DNA of 9,185 nt, from assembly GCA_017989885.1 (NCBI GenBank), contig JAGNPA010000047.1:1-9185 (forward strand). Direction: 5' to 3'. Of the stretch, positions 1 through 6,622 are shown piece by piece. Numbering within the stretch: the stretch's first letter is position 1; each line of letters begins with the position of its first letter. Source of the stretch: Aquabacterium sp. (GTDB taxonomy: Bacteria; Pseudomonadota; Gammaproteobacteria; Burkholderiales; Burkholderiaceae_C). The translations under genes and the position numbers were made by a program. The notes beneath the pieces were generated by a model, which made no database searches, was not told where the DNA came from, and saw only the letters and a program-made list of their open reading frames with translations.

Positions 1-576
1 TCACAAACCCTGCCATTCCTGCGGGTGCGCCTGCTCAATCTGCAGCAGAGCCAGCACGCGTTCGACCGTCTCGCTGACCAGCTCGTCGATGCTCTGCGGC
101 CGGTGATAAAAAGCCGGCAGCGGCGGGAAGACGATGCCGCCCATCTCGGTCACGGCCGTCATGTTGCGCAGGTGGGCCAGGTTGAAGGGCGTTTCGCGCA
201 CCATCAGCACCAAGCGACGGCGCTCTTTCAACGTCACGTCGGCGGCGCGGGTCAGCAGGTTGTCGCCCATGCCGTGGGCCACGGCGGCCAGGGTCTTCAT
301 GGTGCACGGGGCGATCACCATCGCGTCGGTGGTGAAGCTGCCGCTGGCGATGCAGGCGCCCACATCACCGGGGGCATGCGCCTGGGTGGCCAGGGCCTCC
401 AGGGCCGAGCGGTCCAGGCCCAGTTCGTGGTGCACATTGAGGATGCCCGCCGGGGTGGCGACCAGATGGGTCTGGACACCCAGCGCCCGGGCACGCTCCA
501 GCAGGCGCACGCCATACACGGCGCCACTGGCCCCCGTGATGCCCACGATCAGGCGCGAAGGGCGGGACACGCCCAT
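1..576 (-). CDS. ubiX: Flavin prenyltransferase UbiX
   Basis: This 191-residue protein matches the usual UbiX length (about 190). The family transfers a dimethylallyl group onto reduced FMN to make prenylated FMN, the cofactor of the UbiD decarboxylase in ubiquinone synthesis. Seen in the sequence: the N-terminal Rossmann-like GITGASG loop (residues 12-18), SGSF (78-81) and PCTMKTLA (90-97) around the flavin phosphate and prenyl site, the LKERR segment (116-120) whose lysine matches the family's active-site lysine, and AFYHRP near 155-160. The start ATG shares one base with the grxD stop (TGATG at 578-574), so the two are probably translationally coupled. The stop codon occupies the first three bases of the window, so the gene is complete. 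No ubiD is visible here. The family assignment is secure; the link to ubiquinone is inferred from the family. Confidence 0.96.
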   Translation of the reverse strand: MGVSRPSRLIVGITGASGAVYGVRLLERARALGVQTHLVATPAGILNVHHELGLDRSALEALATQAHAPGDVGACIASGSFTTDAMVIAPCTMKTLAAVAHGMGDNLLTRAADVTLKERRRLVLMVRETPFNLAHLRNMTAVTEMGGIVFPPLPAFYHRPQSIDELVSETVERVLALLQIEQAHPQEWQGL

Positions 577-899
577 CAGCCTGCTTGCTGGCCGCCCAGA
601 ACCTGCTGCAGCTCGCCTGCCTGGTACATCTCCATCATGATGTCCGAGCCGCCGACGAATTCACCGTTGACGTAGAGCTGGGGGATGGTCGGCCAGTTGG
701 CGTATTCCTTGATGCCCTGACGGATGCCTTCGTCTTCCAGCACGTTGACGGTTTTCAGCTCGGTCACGCCGCAGGCCTTGAGGATCTGCACGGCACGGCC
801 AGAAAAGCCGCATTGCGGAAACTGGGCGTTGCCCTTCATGAACAGCACCACGCGGTTGCCTTTGACCAGATCGTCAATGCGTTGTTGAACGTCGCTCAT
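576..899 (-). CDS. grxD: Monothiol glutaredoxin, Grx4/GrxD type
   Basis: This 107-residue single-domain glutaredoxin has the CGFS active site (C30-S33). That motif defines monothiol glutaredoxins, which bind a [2Fe-2S] cluster with glutathione and act in iron-sulfur cluster delivery rather than general disulfide reduction. Other family marks are FMKGN (20-24), WPTIPQLYVNGEFVGG in the middle and C-terminal half, including the cis-proline and glutathione-binding region, and a GGSD turn. The reading frame stays open for 21 more codons upstream, but homologues begin at MSDVQQRI and the extension resembles no known protein, so I start at 899. The ribosome site is weak (AAGATGGTG about 5-12 bases upstream). 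The gene overlaps ubiX by one base. It follows the outer-membrane gene by about 100 bases and probably has its own extended -10 promoter at 934-942. Confidence 0.96.
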   Translation of the reverse strand: MSDVQQRIDDLVKGNRVVLFMKGNAQFPQCGFSGRAVQILKACGVTELKTVNVLEDEGIRQGIKEYANWPTIPQLYVNGEFVGGSDIMMEMYQAGELQQVLGGQQAG

Positions 900-933
900 A
901 ACCACACCATCTTGTTGAAAAGAAACAGCCGAG

Positions 934-942
934 CTTATATCA
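934..942 (-). promoter_or_regulatory. Candidate extended -10 promoter of grxD
   Basis: Read on the minus strand, 942-934 is TGATATAAG: a TATAAG -10 box preceded by TG with one base between, the extended -10 pattern. Initiation about seven bases downstream would give a leader of roughly 25-30 bases before the grxD ATG at 899. No good -35 hexamer is seen 16-18 bases upstream, which an extended -10 does not strictly need. This is inference from sequence only. Confidence 0.4.
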
Positions 943-959
943 GGACAGGCCGTCTGGAG

Positions 960-983
960 CACGGTGGGGTTGATTCACCCGTG
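960..983 (-). other. Short inverted repeat after the outer-membrane gene
   Basis: CACGGTG (960-966) and CACCCGTG (976-983) can pair as a seven-base stem with one bulged base, about 15 bases past the stop codon at 999. No T run follows on the minus strand, so it is at best a weak or Rho-assisted 3' end between the outer-membrane gene and grxD. Confidence 0.25.
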
Positions 984-1010
984 TTCAGAAGGTGTAGTTC
1001 AGAAGGCGTA
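983..1010. repeat. 14-bp tandem duplication spanning a stop codon
   Basis: GTTCAGAAGGTGTA (983-996) is followed directly by GTTCAGAAGGCGTA (997-1010), 13 of 14 bases identical. On the minus strand each copy reads Tyr-x-Phe-stop followed by AC. The copy at 1010-997 ends the outer-membrane protein (YAF, TGA). The second copy (YTF, TGA) lies just downstream, out of frame because 14 is not a multiple of three. It looks like a local slippage or duplication event at the 3' end of the gene. Confidence 0.85.
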
Positions 1011-1751
1011 GTCCACCGACACCTTGATGAGGGGGCGCCATTGCAGTTTGCCAGCCAAGGGATTGCCGCCCAGGCCATCGGTGGCCGAGACGCCGGGGCG
1101 TTGCGCCTCGCGCTGGCCTGCAGCGGTCACGCCAATGTCGGCATTGAAATGCGAGAAGGCTCGCTCCTTGGTGGTGTCACCGAGCGACATGCTGTAGCCC
1201 GCGCCGACATAGGCCATGGTGCGGTCGGCATCGGTGTGGTCGTTGGGCAGGCGCAGGCTGTCAAGGCGCTGCAGGCTGAGGGTGAGCCCGCCCTGGTTGG
1301 TGCTGCCTGTCCACCAGGCCTCTTCGGCGCGGCCGCGCAGCACCCCGGCGGTGGCCCGGAACCCGCCGGCCACGTGATAGTCCGACAGGATGTGCAGGCT
1401 GCGCAGTTGCAGGCCCGCCGGGCTGGGTTGGGCGAGCACGAAATTGTCTTTGAGCGGGTTGACGGGGCGGTCGATGACCACACCGATGCGCCCCTCCCAC
1501 TGGGGCCACAACTGGCGTCCGTTGGCTTGAAGGCCCGAGCTGTGGGTGGGGGTGCGCCAGGGCAGGTGCACGTGGGTGTAGGGGGCTTGGGCCATTTGAC
1601 GCCAGGCGTGCGCGGTGGGGGGCACGAGTTGCGCCTGTGCCGCAGGCGAGCACGCGAGCGCGCCGATCAGACTCACGGACGCAGCGCCGCACCGACGCCA
1701 ATTGCGTCGCACCGAGTGCCAGAGGGGTGACGGAGCGTGAGTGGGGTGCAT
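999..1751 (-). CDS. Secreted protein, probable outer-membrane beta-barrel, function unknown
   Basis: I do not recognise this 250-residue protein. The N-terminus looks like a Sec signal: arginines at 15, 16, 19 and 20, a hydrophobic run from A23 to A33, and a likely cleavage after AQA (residue 40). Cys34 follows ALA, so a lipoprotein signal is a less likely alternative. The mature part has alternating polar/apolar stretches typical of transmembrane beta strands (about 114-127, 129-140, 155-163, 178-190, 198-213, 239-250). It ends in VSVDYAF, with a terminal aromatic like the signal read by the BAM assembly machinery. A longer start at 1778 is possible, but the ATG at 1751 has a strong GGAGG six bases upstream, so I chose it. 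The gene sits 94 bases after prmC and about 100 before grxD, with no clear promoter of its own. A 14-bp tandem repeat duplicates its last codons and stop. Confidence 0.8.
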   Translation of the reverse strand: MHPTHAPSPLWHSVRRNWRRCGAASVSLIGALACSPAAQAQLVPPTAHAWRQMAQAPYTHVHLPWRTPTHSSGLQANGRQLWPQWEGRIGVVIDRPVNPLKDNFVLAQPSPAGLQLRSLHILSDYHVAGGFRATAGVLRGRAEEAWWTGSTNQGGLTLSLQRLDSLRLPNDHTDADRTMAYVGAGYSMSLGDTTKERAFSHFNADIGVTAAGQREAQRPGVSATDGLGGNPLAGKLQWRPLIKVSVDYAF

Positions 1752-1845
1752 GGCTTGCCTCCGAGAAGGGAAGGCCATGCTACGACTTGCGCGCCCAGGT
1801 GTGCCTCTGGTTCACCCGCAGATGTGAGACCCCGCACGCGCGGTG

Positions 1846-2691
1846 TCAGGTGGGAAGGCGTCCGCCGGTGCAGCGCGCTTGCGGCCCCAGATCGAAGCGT
1901 GTGCTCACTTCGAGAAATCCGCGGTTTTGTAAGAGTTGCATCACCGCGTTGGCTTGGTCAAAACCATGTTCGAGAAGCAGCCATCCGCCCGGCGCCAAAT
2001 GGTGCGGGGCCTGGTCGATGATCTGGCGCAGGTCATCCAGGCCATCGGGGCCGGCCGTCAGGGCGGTTTCAGGCTCGAAGCGCAGGGCCGCCATGTGCGG
2101 GTCGCCCTCGGCGATGTAGGGCGGGTTGCTGACGATGAGGTCAAAGCGCTCGCCCGCCACCGGGGTGAACCACGAGCCCAGCAGGCCGCGCAGGCGCAGG
2201 CCCAAGGCCGAGGCGTTGTCCAGCGCCACCTGCAGTGCGCCGGGGCTGGCGTCCACCGCGGTGACCTCGGCCAGCGGGCGTTCGTGGGCCAGGGCCAGCG
2301 CGATGGCACCGCTGCCGGTGCCCAGGTCAAGCACACGCCGGGGCTGGTCGGCGGGCAGGTGCTCCAGCGCCCAGTGCACCAGGGTTTCGGTGTCGGGTCG
2401 GGGAATGAGGGTGTCAGGGGTGACGCGCAGGTTCAGGCCGAAAAATTCCTTGTCACCCAGCAGATAGGCCGCCGGCTCACCCTCGGCGCGGCGCGCCAGC
2501 AGGGCCAGGTAGCGGGCTTGGGCCTCGGGGTCAAGCAGGTCGGTGTCGTGGGACAGCAGCCAGGTGCGCGAGCGGCCCAGCACATGGCCGAGCAGCAGGT
2601 GCGCGTCCAGCCGGTCGACACCGCAACTGCGGGCCTGGGCCAGCGCCTGCGCGACGGTGAGGGCGGTGGGGTCGGCGTTGGCGTCAGACAC
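1846..2691 (-). CDS. prmC: Peptide chain release factor N5-glutamine methyltransferase PrmC
   Basis: This 281-residue S-adenosylmethionine-dependent methyltransferase modifies the glutamine of the GGQ motif in release factors 1 and 2 and so raises termination efficiency. It has an N-terminal helical substrate-binding domain (about 1-85), the LIPRPDTE motif (95-102), the AdoMet loop DLGTGSG (122-128), an acidic residue at the end of strand 2 (VDAS, 146-149), and the catalytic NPPY motif (189-192) that holds the target glutamine amide. It starts with GTG, with GGAGG nine bases upstream. Its first eight bases overlap the end of prfA, its substrate gene, so translation is probably coupled. Length and motifs are normal for the family (E. 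coli 277). Confidence 0.97.
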   Translation of the reverse strand: MSDANADPTALTVAQALAQARSCGVDRLDAHLLLGHVLGRSRTWLLSHDTDLLDPEAQARYLALLARRAEGEPAAYLLGDKEFFGLNLRVTPDTLIPRPDTETLVHWALEHLPADQPRRVLDLGTGSGAIALALAHERPLAEVTAVDASPGALQVALDNASALGLRLRGLLGSWFTPVAGERFDLIVSNPPYIAEGDPHMAALRFEPETALTAGPDGLDDLRQIIDQAPHHLAPGGWLLLEHGFDQANAVMQLLQNRGFLEVSTRFDLGPQARCTGGRLPT

Positions 2692-3796
2692 CGGTGGCGG
2701 CCTCCAGCTCGGCCAACTGGTCGGCGGCCTGGGCGTTCAGCAGCGCGGCGATCACGTCGCCGAGGTCGCCTTCCATCACGGCCAGCAGCTTGTAGAGCGT
2801 CAGGTTGATGCGGTGATCGGTCAGACGGCCTTGCGGGAAGTTGTAGGTGCGGATGCGGTCGGAGCGGTCGCCGCTGCCGATCAGGCCCTTGCGCAGGGCG
2901 GCTTCCTTGGCGGCGCGTTCGCTGCGCTCTTTCTCCTGCAGACGCGCTTGCAGCACCTGCAGGGCCTTGGCCTTGTTGCTGTGCTGGCTGCGGCCGTCCT
3001 GGCATTCGGCCACCAGGCCGGTGGGCAGGTGGACCACGCGCACGGCCGAGTCGGTCTTGTTGATGTGCTGACCGCCGGCGCCACTGGCGCGGAAGGTGTC
3101 GATGCGCAGGTCGGCCGGGTTGAGCGTGATGGCGGTGGCCTCATCGGGCTCGGGCATCACGGCGACGGTGCAGGCGCTGGTGTGGATGCGCCCCTGCGTC
3201 TCGGTGGCGGGCACGCGCTGCACGCGGTGGCCGCCGGACTCGAACTTCATCTGACCGTAGACGCCGTCGCCTTCAAAGCGCAGCACCACTTCCTTGTAGC
3301 CGCCCAGGTCGGACTCGCTGGCCGACATGATCTCGCTGCGCCAGCCTTGGCGCTCTGCGAAGCGGGTGTACATGCGGGCCAGGTCGCCGGCGAACAGGGC
3401 GGACTCATCGCCACCGGTGCCGGCGCGGATTTCGATGAAGGCGTTGCGGGCGTCGTCGGGGTCCTTGGGCAGCAGGGCGGTCTGCAACTGGGCCACGAGG
3501 TGGTCGAGTTCGGCCTCGGCCTGGGCGATCTCGTCCTGGGCCATGGCGCGCATCTCGGCGTCGTCACTGGCGTCGGCCAACAGCTCGCGGGCGGTGTCGA
3601 GGTCGTGCTGGCGCTGCGTGTGGCGGCGGGCCAGGTCGCACACGCTGCTGACTTCGGCGTGTTCCCGCGAGAGCTCGCGAAAGCGCTTGTTGTCGGCCGC
3701 AACGACCGGGTCGGACAAGGCCATGTCCAGCTCTTGCAGGCGCTGGGCCAGGCGTTCGAGCGAAGAGGCAAGGGAGGGCGCCAGGGCGGCGCTCAC
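2684..3796 (-). CDS. prfA: Peptide chain release factor 1
   Basis: This 370-residue class I release factor reads UAA and UAG stop codons and triggers peptide release in the ribosome. The PAT tripeptide (196-198) in [18 protein letters not shown] distinguishes RF1 from RF2, which carries SPF. The catalytic GGQ is at 241-243 in [15 protein letters not shown]. The N-terminal coiled-coil domain covers about 1-105 and the C-terminal helix about 275-300, rich in Lys, Glu and Arg. Length is close to E. coli (360). The start is GTG: its GTGA overlaps the hemA stop by four bases, and GAGGA lies six bases upstream. The next gene encodes the methyltransferase that modifies this protein's GGQ glutamine. 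Confidence 0.98.
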   Translation of the reverse strand: MSAALAPSLASSLERLAQRLQELDMALSDPVVAADNKRFRELSREHAEVSSVCDLARRHTQRQHDLDTARELLADASDDAEMRAMAQDEIAQAEAELDHLVAQLQTALLPKDPDDARNAFIEIRAGTGGDESALFAGDLARMYTRFAERQGWRSEIMSASESDLGGYKEVVLRFEGDGVYGQMKFESGGHRVQRVPATETQGRIHTSACTVAVMPEPDEATAITLNPADLRIDTFRASGAGGQHINKTDSAVRVVHLPTGLVAECQDGRSQHSNKAKALQVLQARLQEKERSERAAKEAALRKGLIGSGDRSDRIRTYNFPQGRLTDHRINLTLYKLLAVMEGDLGDVIAALLNAQAADQLAELEAATGV

Positions 3797-5136
3797 GCGA
3801 GGTCCTCGTCGCTCAGGCGCCGAGCGTGCGGGGGCAGCAGGTCGGTGGGCAGCACGGTGTCACCGCGCAGGAACAGGCGCGACAGGGCGGACGCGACCTG
3901 GGGCCGGCTGTGGGCGTCGGCACTGTGCAGTTCGGCCATGGCGCCATGCAGCATTTTTTGCGTCAGGCGGTGGGTGAGGGCGTCGAGCACGGCCTCCACG
4001 TCTTCGCCCTTGGCCAGCAGCTTGCGAGCACGGGCCAGTTCGGCACTGCGCCACTGGTCGGCCTGACCGTACAGGGCCTGGATCAGGGGGACGGTGCTGC
4101 GCTGGTCCAGCCAGTGCACGAAGCCTTGCACGCCGGTGTCGATGATGGCCTCGGCCTGGGCCACGGCGGCCTGGCGTTTTTCGCCGGCGGTCTGCACCAT
4201 GGTCGACAGGTCATCGACGGTGTAGAGGTAGACGTCGTCCAGGCGGGCGACTTCGGGTTCGATGTCGCGCGGCACGGCCAGGTCCACCATGAAAATGGGG
4301 CGGCGCTTGCGGGCTTTGAGCGCCCGCTCCACCGCGCCCAGACCGATGATGGGCAGGGAGCTGGCGGTGCAGGACACCACGATGTCGAACTCGTGCAGGC
4401 GCTGGGGCAGGTCGGCCAGGCGGATGGCCTGGGCGCCCAGGTGGCTGGCGAGCTTTTCGCCGCGCTCCAAGGTGCGGTTGGCCACGGCCATGGCGCGCGG
4501 GTGGCGGGCGGCAAAGTGCGTGGCGGTGAGCTCGATCATCTCGCCGGCGCCCACAAACAGCACGCGTGTCTTGCCCAGGTCTTCAAACAGCTGTGAGGCC
4601 AGGCGCACGGCGGCGGCGGCCATGCTGATGGAGTGTGCGCCGATTTCGGTGGAGGTGCGCACCTCTTTGGCCACGGCAAAGCTGCGCTGGAACAGCTGGT
4701 GCAGGGTGGTGCCCAGGGTGCCGGCGGTGTCGGCCTCGCGCACGGCCTGCTTCATCTGGCCCAGGATCTGGGGCTCGCCCAGCACCATGGAGTCCAGCCC
4801 GCTGGCGACGCGGAAGGCGTGGCGCGCGGCTTGGCCGCCTTCGAGCACGTAGGTGTGGCGCAGCAGTTCGTCGGTCGAGACGCCGCCGGTGCGAGACAGC
4901 CAGTCGATGGCCGCATGACGGAGTTGCTGGACCGGCTTGCCAGCTCCCGCCGCCGCCACATACAGTTCGGTGCGGTTGCAGGTGGACAGCAGCGCCGCTT
5001 CAGACTGCGGCGAGCCCGTCAGTTGCTGGTGCAAGGCCTTGAGCGCCGGGGCGACCTGGTCGACCGCAAACGCAAACCGTCCACGCAGGTCAACAGCGGC
5101 GGTTGTGTGGTTGAGTCCCAGGGTCAAGACGGTCAT
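3793..5136 (-). CDS. hemA: Glutamyl-tRNA reductase
   Basis: This 447-residue enzyme reduces glutamate on charged tRNA(Glu) with NADPH to glutamate-1-semialdehyde, the first committed step of the C5 route to heme. The N-terminal catalytic domain has GLNHTTA (7-13) and STCNRTE (51-57) with the nucleophilic Cys53. LGEPQILGQ (119-127) and the region up to about 160 line the active site. The NADPH domain has VLFVGAGEM (192-200) and ANRT (219-222). The C-terminal helical dimerisation domain runs from about 315. The frame is open for 48 further codons upstream, but homologues start at the [14 protein letters not shown] sequence, so I use ATG 5136. No ribosome site precedes it, and a TATAAT box lies only 9 bases upstream. 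An alternative ATG at 5169, adding 11 residues, cannot be excluded. First gene of the leftward series. Confidence 0.97.
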   Translation of the reverse strand: MTVLTLGLNHTTAAVDLRGRFAFAVDQVAPALKALHQQLTGSPQSEAALLSTCNRTELYVAAAGAGKPVQQLRHAAIDWLSRTGGVSTDELLRHTYVLEGGQAARHAFRVASGLDSMVLGEPQILGQMKQAVREADTAGTLGTTLHQLFQRSFAVAKEVRTSTEIGAHSISMAAAAVRLASQLFEDLGKTRVLFVGAGEMIELTATHFAARHPRAMAVANRTLERGEKLASHLGAQAIRLADLPQRLHEFDIVVSCTASSLPIIGLGAVERALKARKRRPIFMVDLAVPRDIEPEVARLDDVYLYTVDDLSTMVQTAGEKRQAAVAQAEAIIDTGVQGFVHWLDQRSTVPLIQALYGQADQWRSAELARARKLLAKGEDVEAVLDALTHRLTQKMLHGAMAELHSADAHSRPQVASALSRLFLRGDTVLPTDLLPPHARRLSDEDLA

Positions 5137-5153
5137 ATGGCAGGGATTATAAA
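5124..5153 (+). promoter_or_regulatory. Weak divergent promoter for the rightward genes
   Basis: On the plus strand TATAAA (5148-5153) could serve as a -10 box, with a poor -35 match (TCAAGA, 5124-5129) 18 bases upstream. It overlaps the hemA -10 box on the other strand, so polymerase could bind in only one direction at a time. A transcript from here would begin near 5160 and run through the hairpin at 5202-5237. This is the only A/T-rich site seen between hemA and the 89-residue gene. Confidence 0.28.
5146..5151 (-). promoter_or_regulatory. -10 box of the hemA promoter
   Basis: The minus strand reads TATAAT at 5151-5146, a perfect -10 hexamer in a GC-rich genome, followed by CCCTGCCAT and then the hemA ATG (5136). 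Initiation at the usual distance would fall at about 5141-5138, two to five bases before the start codon, so the mRNA may be nearly leaderless. I find no good -35 box 16-18 bases upstream. The box overlaps a weaker A/T-rich box for the opposite strand. Confidence 0.5.
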
Positions 5154-5201
5154 ATCCACAACCTGACATGGGGTTCCGTTGATGCGGAAGCCCTGGGTGT
5201 G

Positions 5202-5237
5202 CGCTGGGGTGTCGACCCCCAAACAGCGTGTTTTTTT
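5202..5237 (+). terminator. Terminator-like hairpin in the leader of the rightward operon
   Basis: CGCT GGGGT (5202-5210) pairs with ACCCC (5215-5219) and AGCG (5225-5228), with a GTCG loop and a five-base CAAAC bulge on the 3' side. It is followed by TG and seven Ts (5231-5237). This is the form of an intrinsic terminator on the plus strand. It lies between the divergent start region and the ATG at 5289. hemA points the other way, so there is no gene for it to end, and it is either an attenuator in the leader or an insulator against antisense transcription out of hemA. It does not fit the preQ1-I aptamer pattern I know. Confidence 0.55.
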
Positions 5238-5288
5238 GATGCAGCGCAAGTTCGGCGCCTCGACTGCGTCCGTCTCTCAAGGCCAGAC

Positions 5289-5558
5289 ATGGGTTTCTTC
5301 AACGCGCTGAATCATCTGGTGAACTTCTTTTTGCCCGCGCTGACGATGGCGCTGCTGGTGCCCACGCTGGCGCGGCTGGTGTGGCGCGCCGAGCTCAAAG
5401 GCAAGGCCTGGAGCGGGCAGGTGAAGTGGTCGGCCCTGGCCAATGCCGGGGTGTTGATCGTGGGTTTGGTTCTGACCGGTCAGGACGGTGCGGTGGCCAC
5501 GTATGCCGGCCTGGTGCTGGCGTCGGCGTTGGTGGTGTGGTGGACAGGATTGCGGTGA
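5289..5558 (+). CDS. Small membrane protein of unknown function
   Basis: I cannot name this 89-residue protein. It is strongly hydrophobic with three likely membrane segments (about 9-31, 48-63 and 68-86), and a charged loop at 32-47 ([10 protein letters not shown]...) separates the first two. There is no signal cleavage site and no catalytic motif. The frame is open upstream to a GTG at 5199, but that extension would be encoded by the terminator hairpin and is not membrane-like. ATG 5289 has AAGG six bases upstream. The stop at 5556-5558 is one base from the queE ATG, so the two are very likely co-translated. That spacing suggests, without proving, a link to the 7-deazaguanine pathway, for example as a membrane or transport partner. 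Confidence 0.75.
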   Translation: MGFFNALNHLVNFFLPALTMALLVPTLARLVWRAELKGKAWSGQVKWSALANAGVLIVGLVLTGQDGAVATYAGLVLASALVVWWTGLR

Positions 5559-5559
5559 C

Positions 5560-6222
5560 ATGACTTACAGCGTCAAGGAAATTTTCTACACCCTGCAGGG
5601 CGAGGGCACGCATGCCGGTCGTCCGGCGGTGTTTTGCCGCATGGCCGGCTGCAATCTGTGGACGGGCCGTGAGGCCGACCGCGCCAGCGCCGTCTGCCAG
5701 TTCTGCGACACCGATTTCGTTGGCACCGATGGCCTGGGGGGCGGCAAGTTCGACACGGCGCAGGCCTTGGCTGCGCGCATCGCCTCGTTCTGGCCGGACA
5801 CGCCGGCCGGCCAACAAGGCCAGCGCTTTGTTGTCGTCACGGGTGGCGAGCCTTTGTTGCAGCTGGACGCGGCCCTGATCGACGCGCTGCATGCGCAGGG
5901 CTTCGAGATCGCGGTGGAGACCAACGGCACGATCACGGCCCCCGAGGGCTTGGACTGGGTCTGCGTGAGCCCCAAGGCGGGCTCCAAGCTGGTGCAGACG
6001 CGTGGGCATGAGCTCAAGGTGGTGGTGCCGCAAGCCGGCTTCACCGAGGCCGACCTGCTGGCTTTCGAGCAGCTGGACTTCCAGCAACTGCGTGTGCAGG
6101 CCATGGACAGCGCGCAGCCCGAGGCACGCCGCCAGGCGATGGCATGGGCCGTGCAATGGTGTCTGGACCACCCGCGCTGGTCGCTCAGCGTCCAGACCCA
6201 CAAGTCATTGGGCATCCGCTGA
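5560..6222 (+). CDS. queE: 7-carboxy-7-deazaguanine synthase QueE
   Basis: This 220-residue radical S-adenosylmethionine enzyme contracts the ring of 6-carboxytetrahydropterin to 7-carboxy-7-deazaguanine, the third step towards preQ0 and queuosine. The cluster cysteines are C31, C46 and C49, a CX14CX2C motif rather than the CX3CX2C of most radical SAM enzymes. I recall this form from the Burkholderia QueE structure. Other marks are the N-terminal EIFYTLQGEG (7-16) with FCRMAGCNL for substrate binding, VVTGGEP (92-98, the SAM-binding GGE), ETNGT (120-124) and VSPKA (136-140). The start is placed where homologues begin; AGGA lies about ten bases upstream. One base separates it from the preceding small membrane gene, and queD follows after 25 bases. 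Confidence 0.96.
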   Translation: MTYSVKEIFYTLQGEGTHAGRPAVFCRMAGCNLWTGREADRASAVCQFCDTDFVGTDGLGGGKFDTAQALAARIASFWPDTPAGQQGQRFVVVTGGEPLLQLDAALIDALHAQGFEIAVETNGTITAPEGLDWVCVSPKAGSKLVQTRGHELKVVVPQAGFTEADLLAFEQLDFQQLRVQAMDSAQPEARRQAMAWAVQWCLDHPRWSLSVQTHKSLGIR

Positions 6223-6247
6223 CGCGCTGCCCCCTGAAGGATTGTTG

Positions 6248-6622
6248 ATGTTCGAGTTGAGTCAGACCTTTGCTTTCGATGCGGCGCACACGCTCAAGCG
6301 CCAGGTGTCGCCCGAAGAGGCCGCCGGCAGCCGCCGCATCCATGGCCACACCTACACCGCCGAGGTCATCGTGCGCGGTCCGCGCCAGCCCGAATCTGGC
6401 ATGGTCGTGGACCTGGCCATCTTGCGCGAGGTGATCGCCGAGGTGCGCAGCCAGCTCGACCACCACTTCCTCGACGAGGTGCCCGGCCTGGGCGCCGCCA
6501 CGCTGGAAAACCTCTGCGTGTTCATCTTCGAGCGCATCCAGCCGCGCATCCCGCAGCTGGCGGGTGTGGCCGTGTCGCGTGCGGCGGGCGACCGTTGCCT
6601 GTACCGCCCCGAGCCGGTTTGA
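6248..6622 (+). CDS. queD: 6-carboxytetrahydropterin synthase QueD-like protein
   Basis: This 124-residue member of the 6-pyruvoyltetrahydropterin synthase/QueD family follows queE by 25 bases, with GAAGGA six bases before the ATG. QueD converts 7,8-dihydroneopterin triphosphate to 6-carboxytetrahydropterin, the substrate of QueE. Zinc ligands are present: H14 in FDAAH, and H32 and H34 in HGHTY. The LDHH motif (70-73) keeps the Asp-His pair. However, residue 28, where E. coli QueD has its catalytic cysteine four residues before HGH, is serine (GSRRIHGH). The glutamate that anchors the pterin near the C-terminus appears to be Arg111 (VSRAAGDRCLY). The only cysteines are C90 and C117. Context argues strongly for the queuosine pathway, but the chemistry may differ or the family label may be imprecise. 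Confidence 0.88.
   Translation: MFELSQTFAFDAAHTLKRQVSPEEAAGSRRIHGHTYTAEVIVRGPRQPESGMVVDLAILREVIAEVRSQLDHHFLDEVPGLGAATLENLCVFIFERIQPRIPQLAGVAVSRAAGDRCLYRPEPV

Noticed and set aside
585..1730. Long plus-strand open frame (381 codons) across grxD and the outer-membrane gene
   Set aside because: It runs antisense to grxD and the secreted protein. Its composition (His/Gly/Ala/Val-rich) is typical of the reverse of GC-rich coding sequence, and no family motif is seen.
2543..4066. Plus-strand open frame of 507 codons opposite prmC, prfA and hemA
   Set aside because: It is antisense to genes with clear motifs, lacks a ribosome site and is low-complexity Gly/Ala/Val/Gln. It is explained by third-position GC bias.
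5160..5237. preQ1-I riboswitch in the que leader
   Set aside because: The hairpin has a four-base loop, whereas the preQ1-I aptamer has a larger C/U-rich loop with an A-rich tail forming a pseudoknot. Only the location is suggestive.
5137..5280. 48-codon upstream extension of hemA
   Set aside because: It covers the divergent promoter region and hairpin, and HemA homologues begin at the internal ATG 5136.
5199..5288. N-terminal extension of the small membrane protein from GTG 5199
   Set aside because: The extension would be translated from the terminator hairpin and T run. ATG 5289 has a suitable AAGG six bases upstream and begins the membrane-protein-like sequence.
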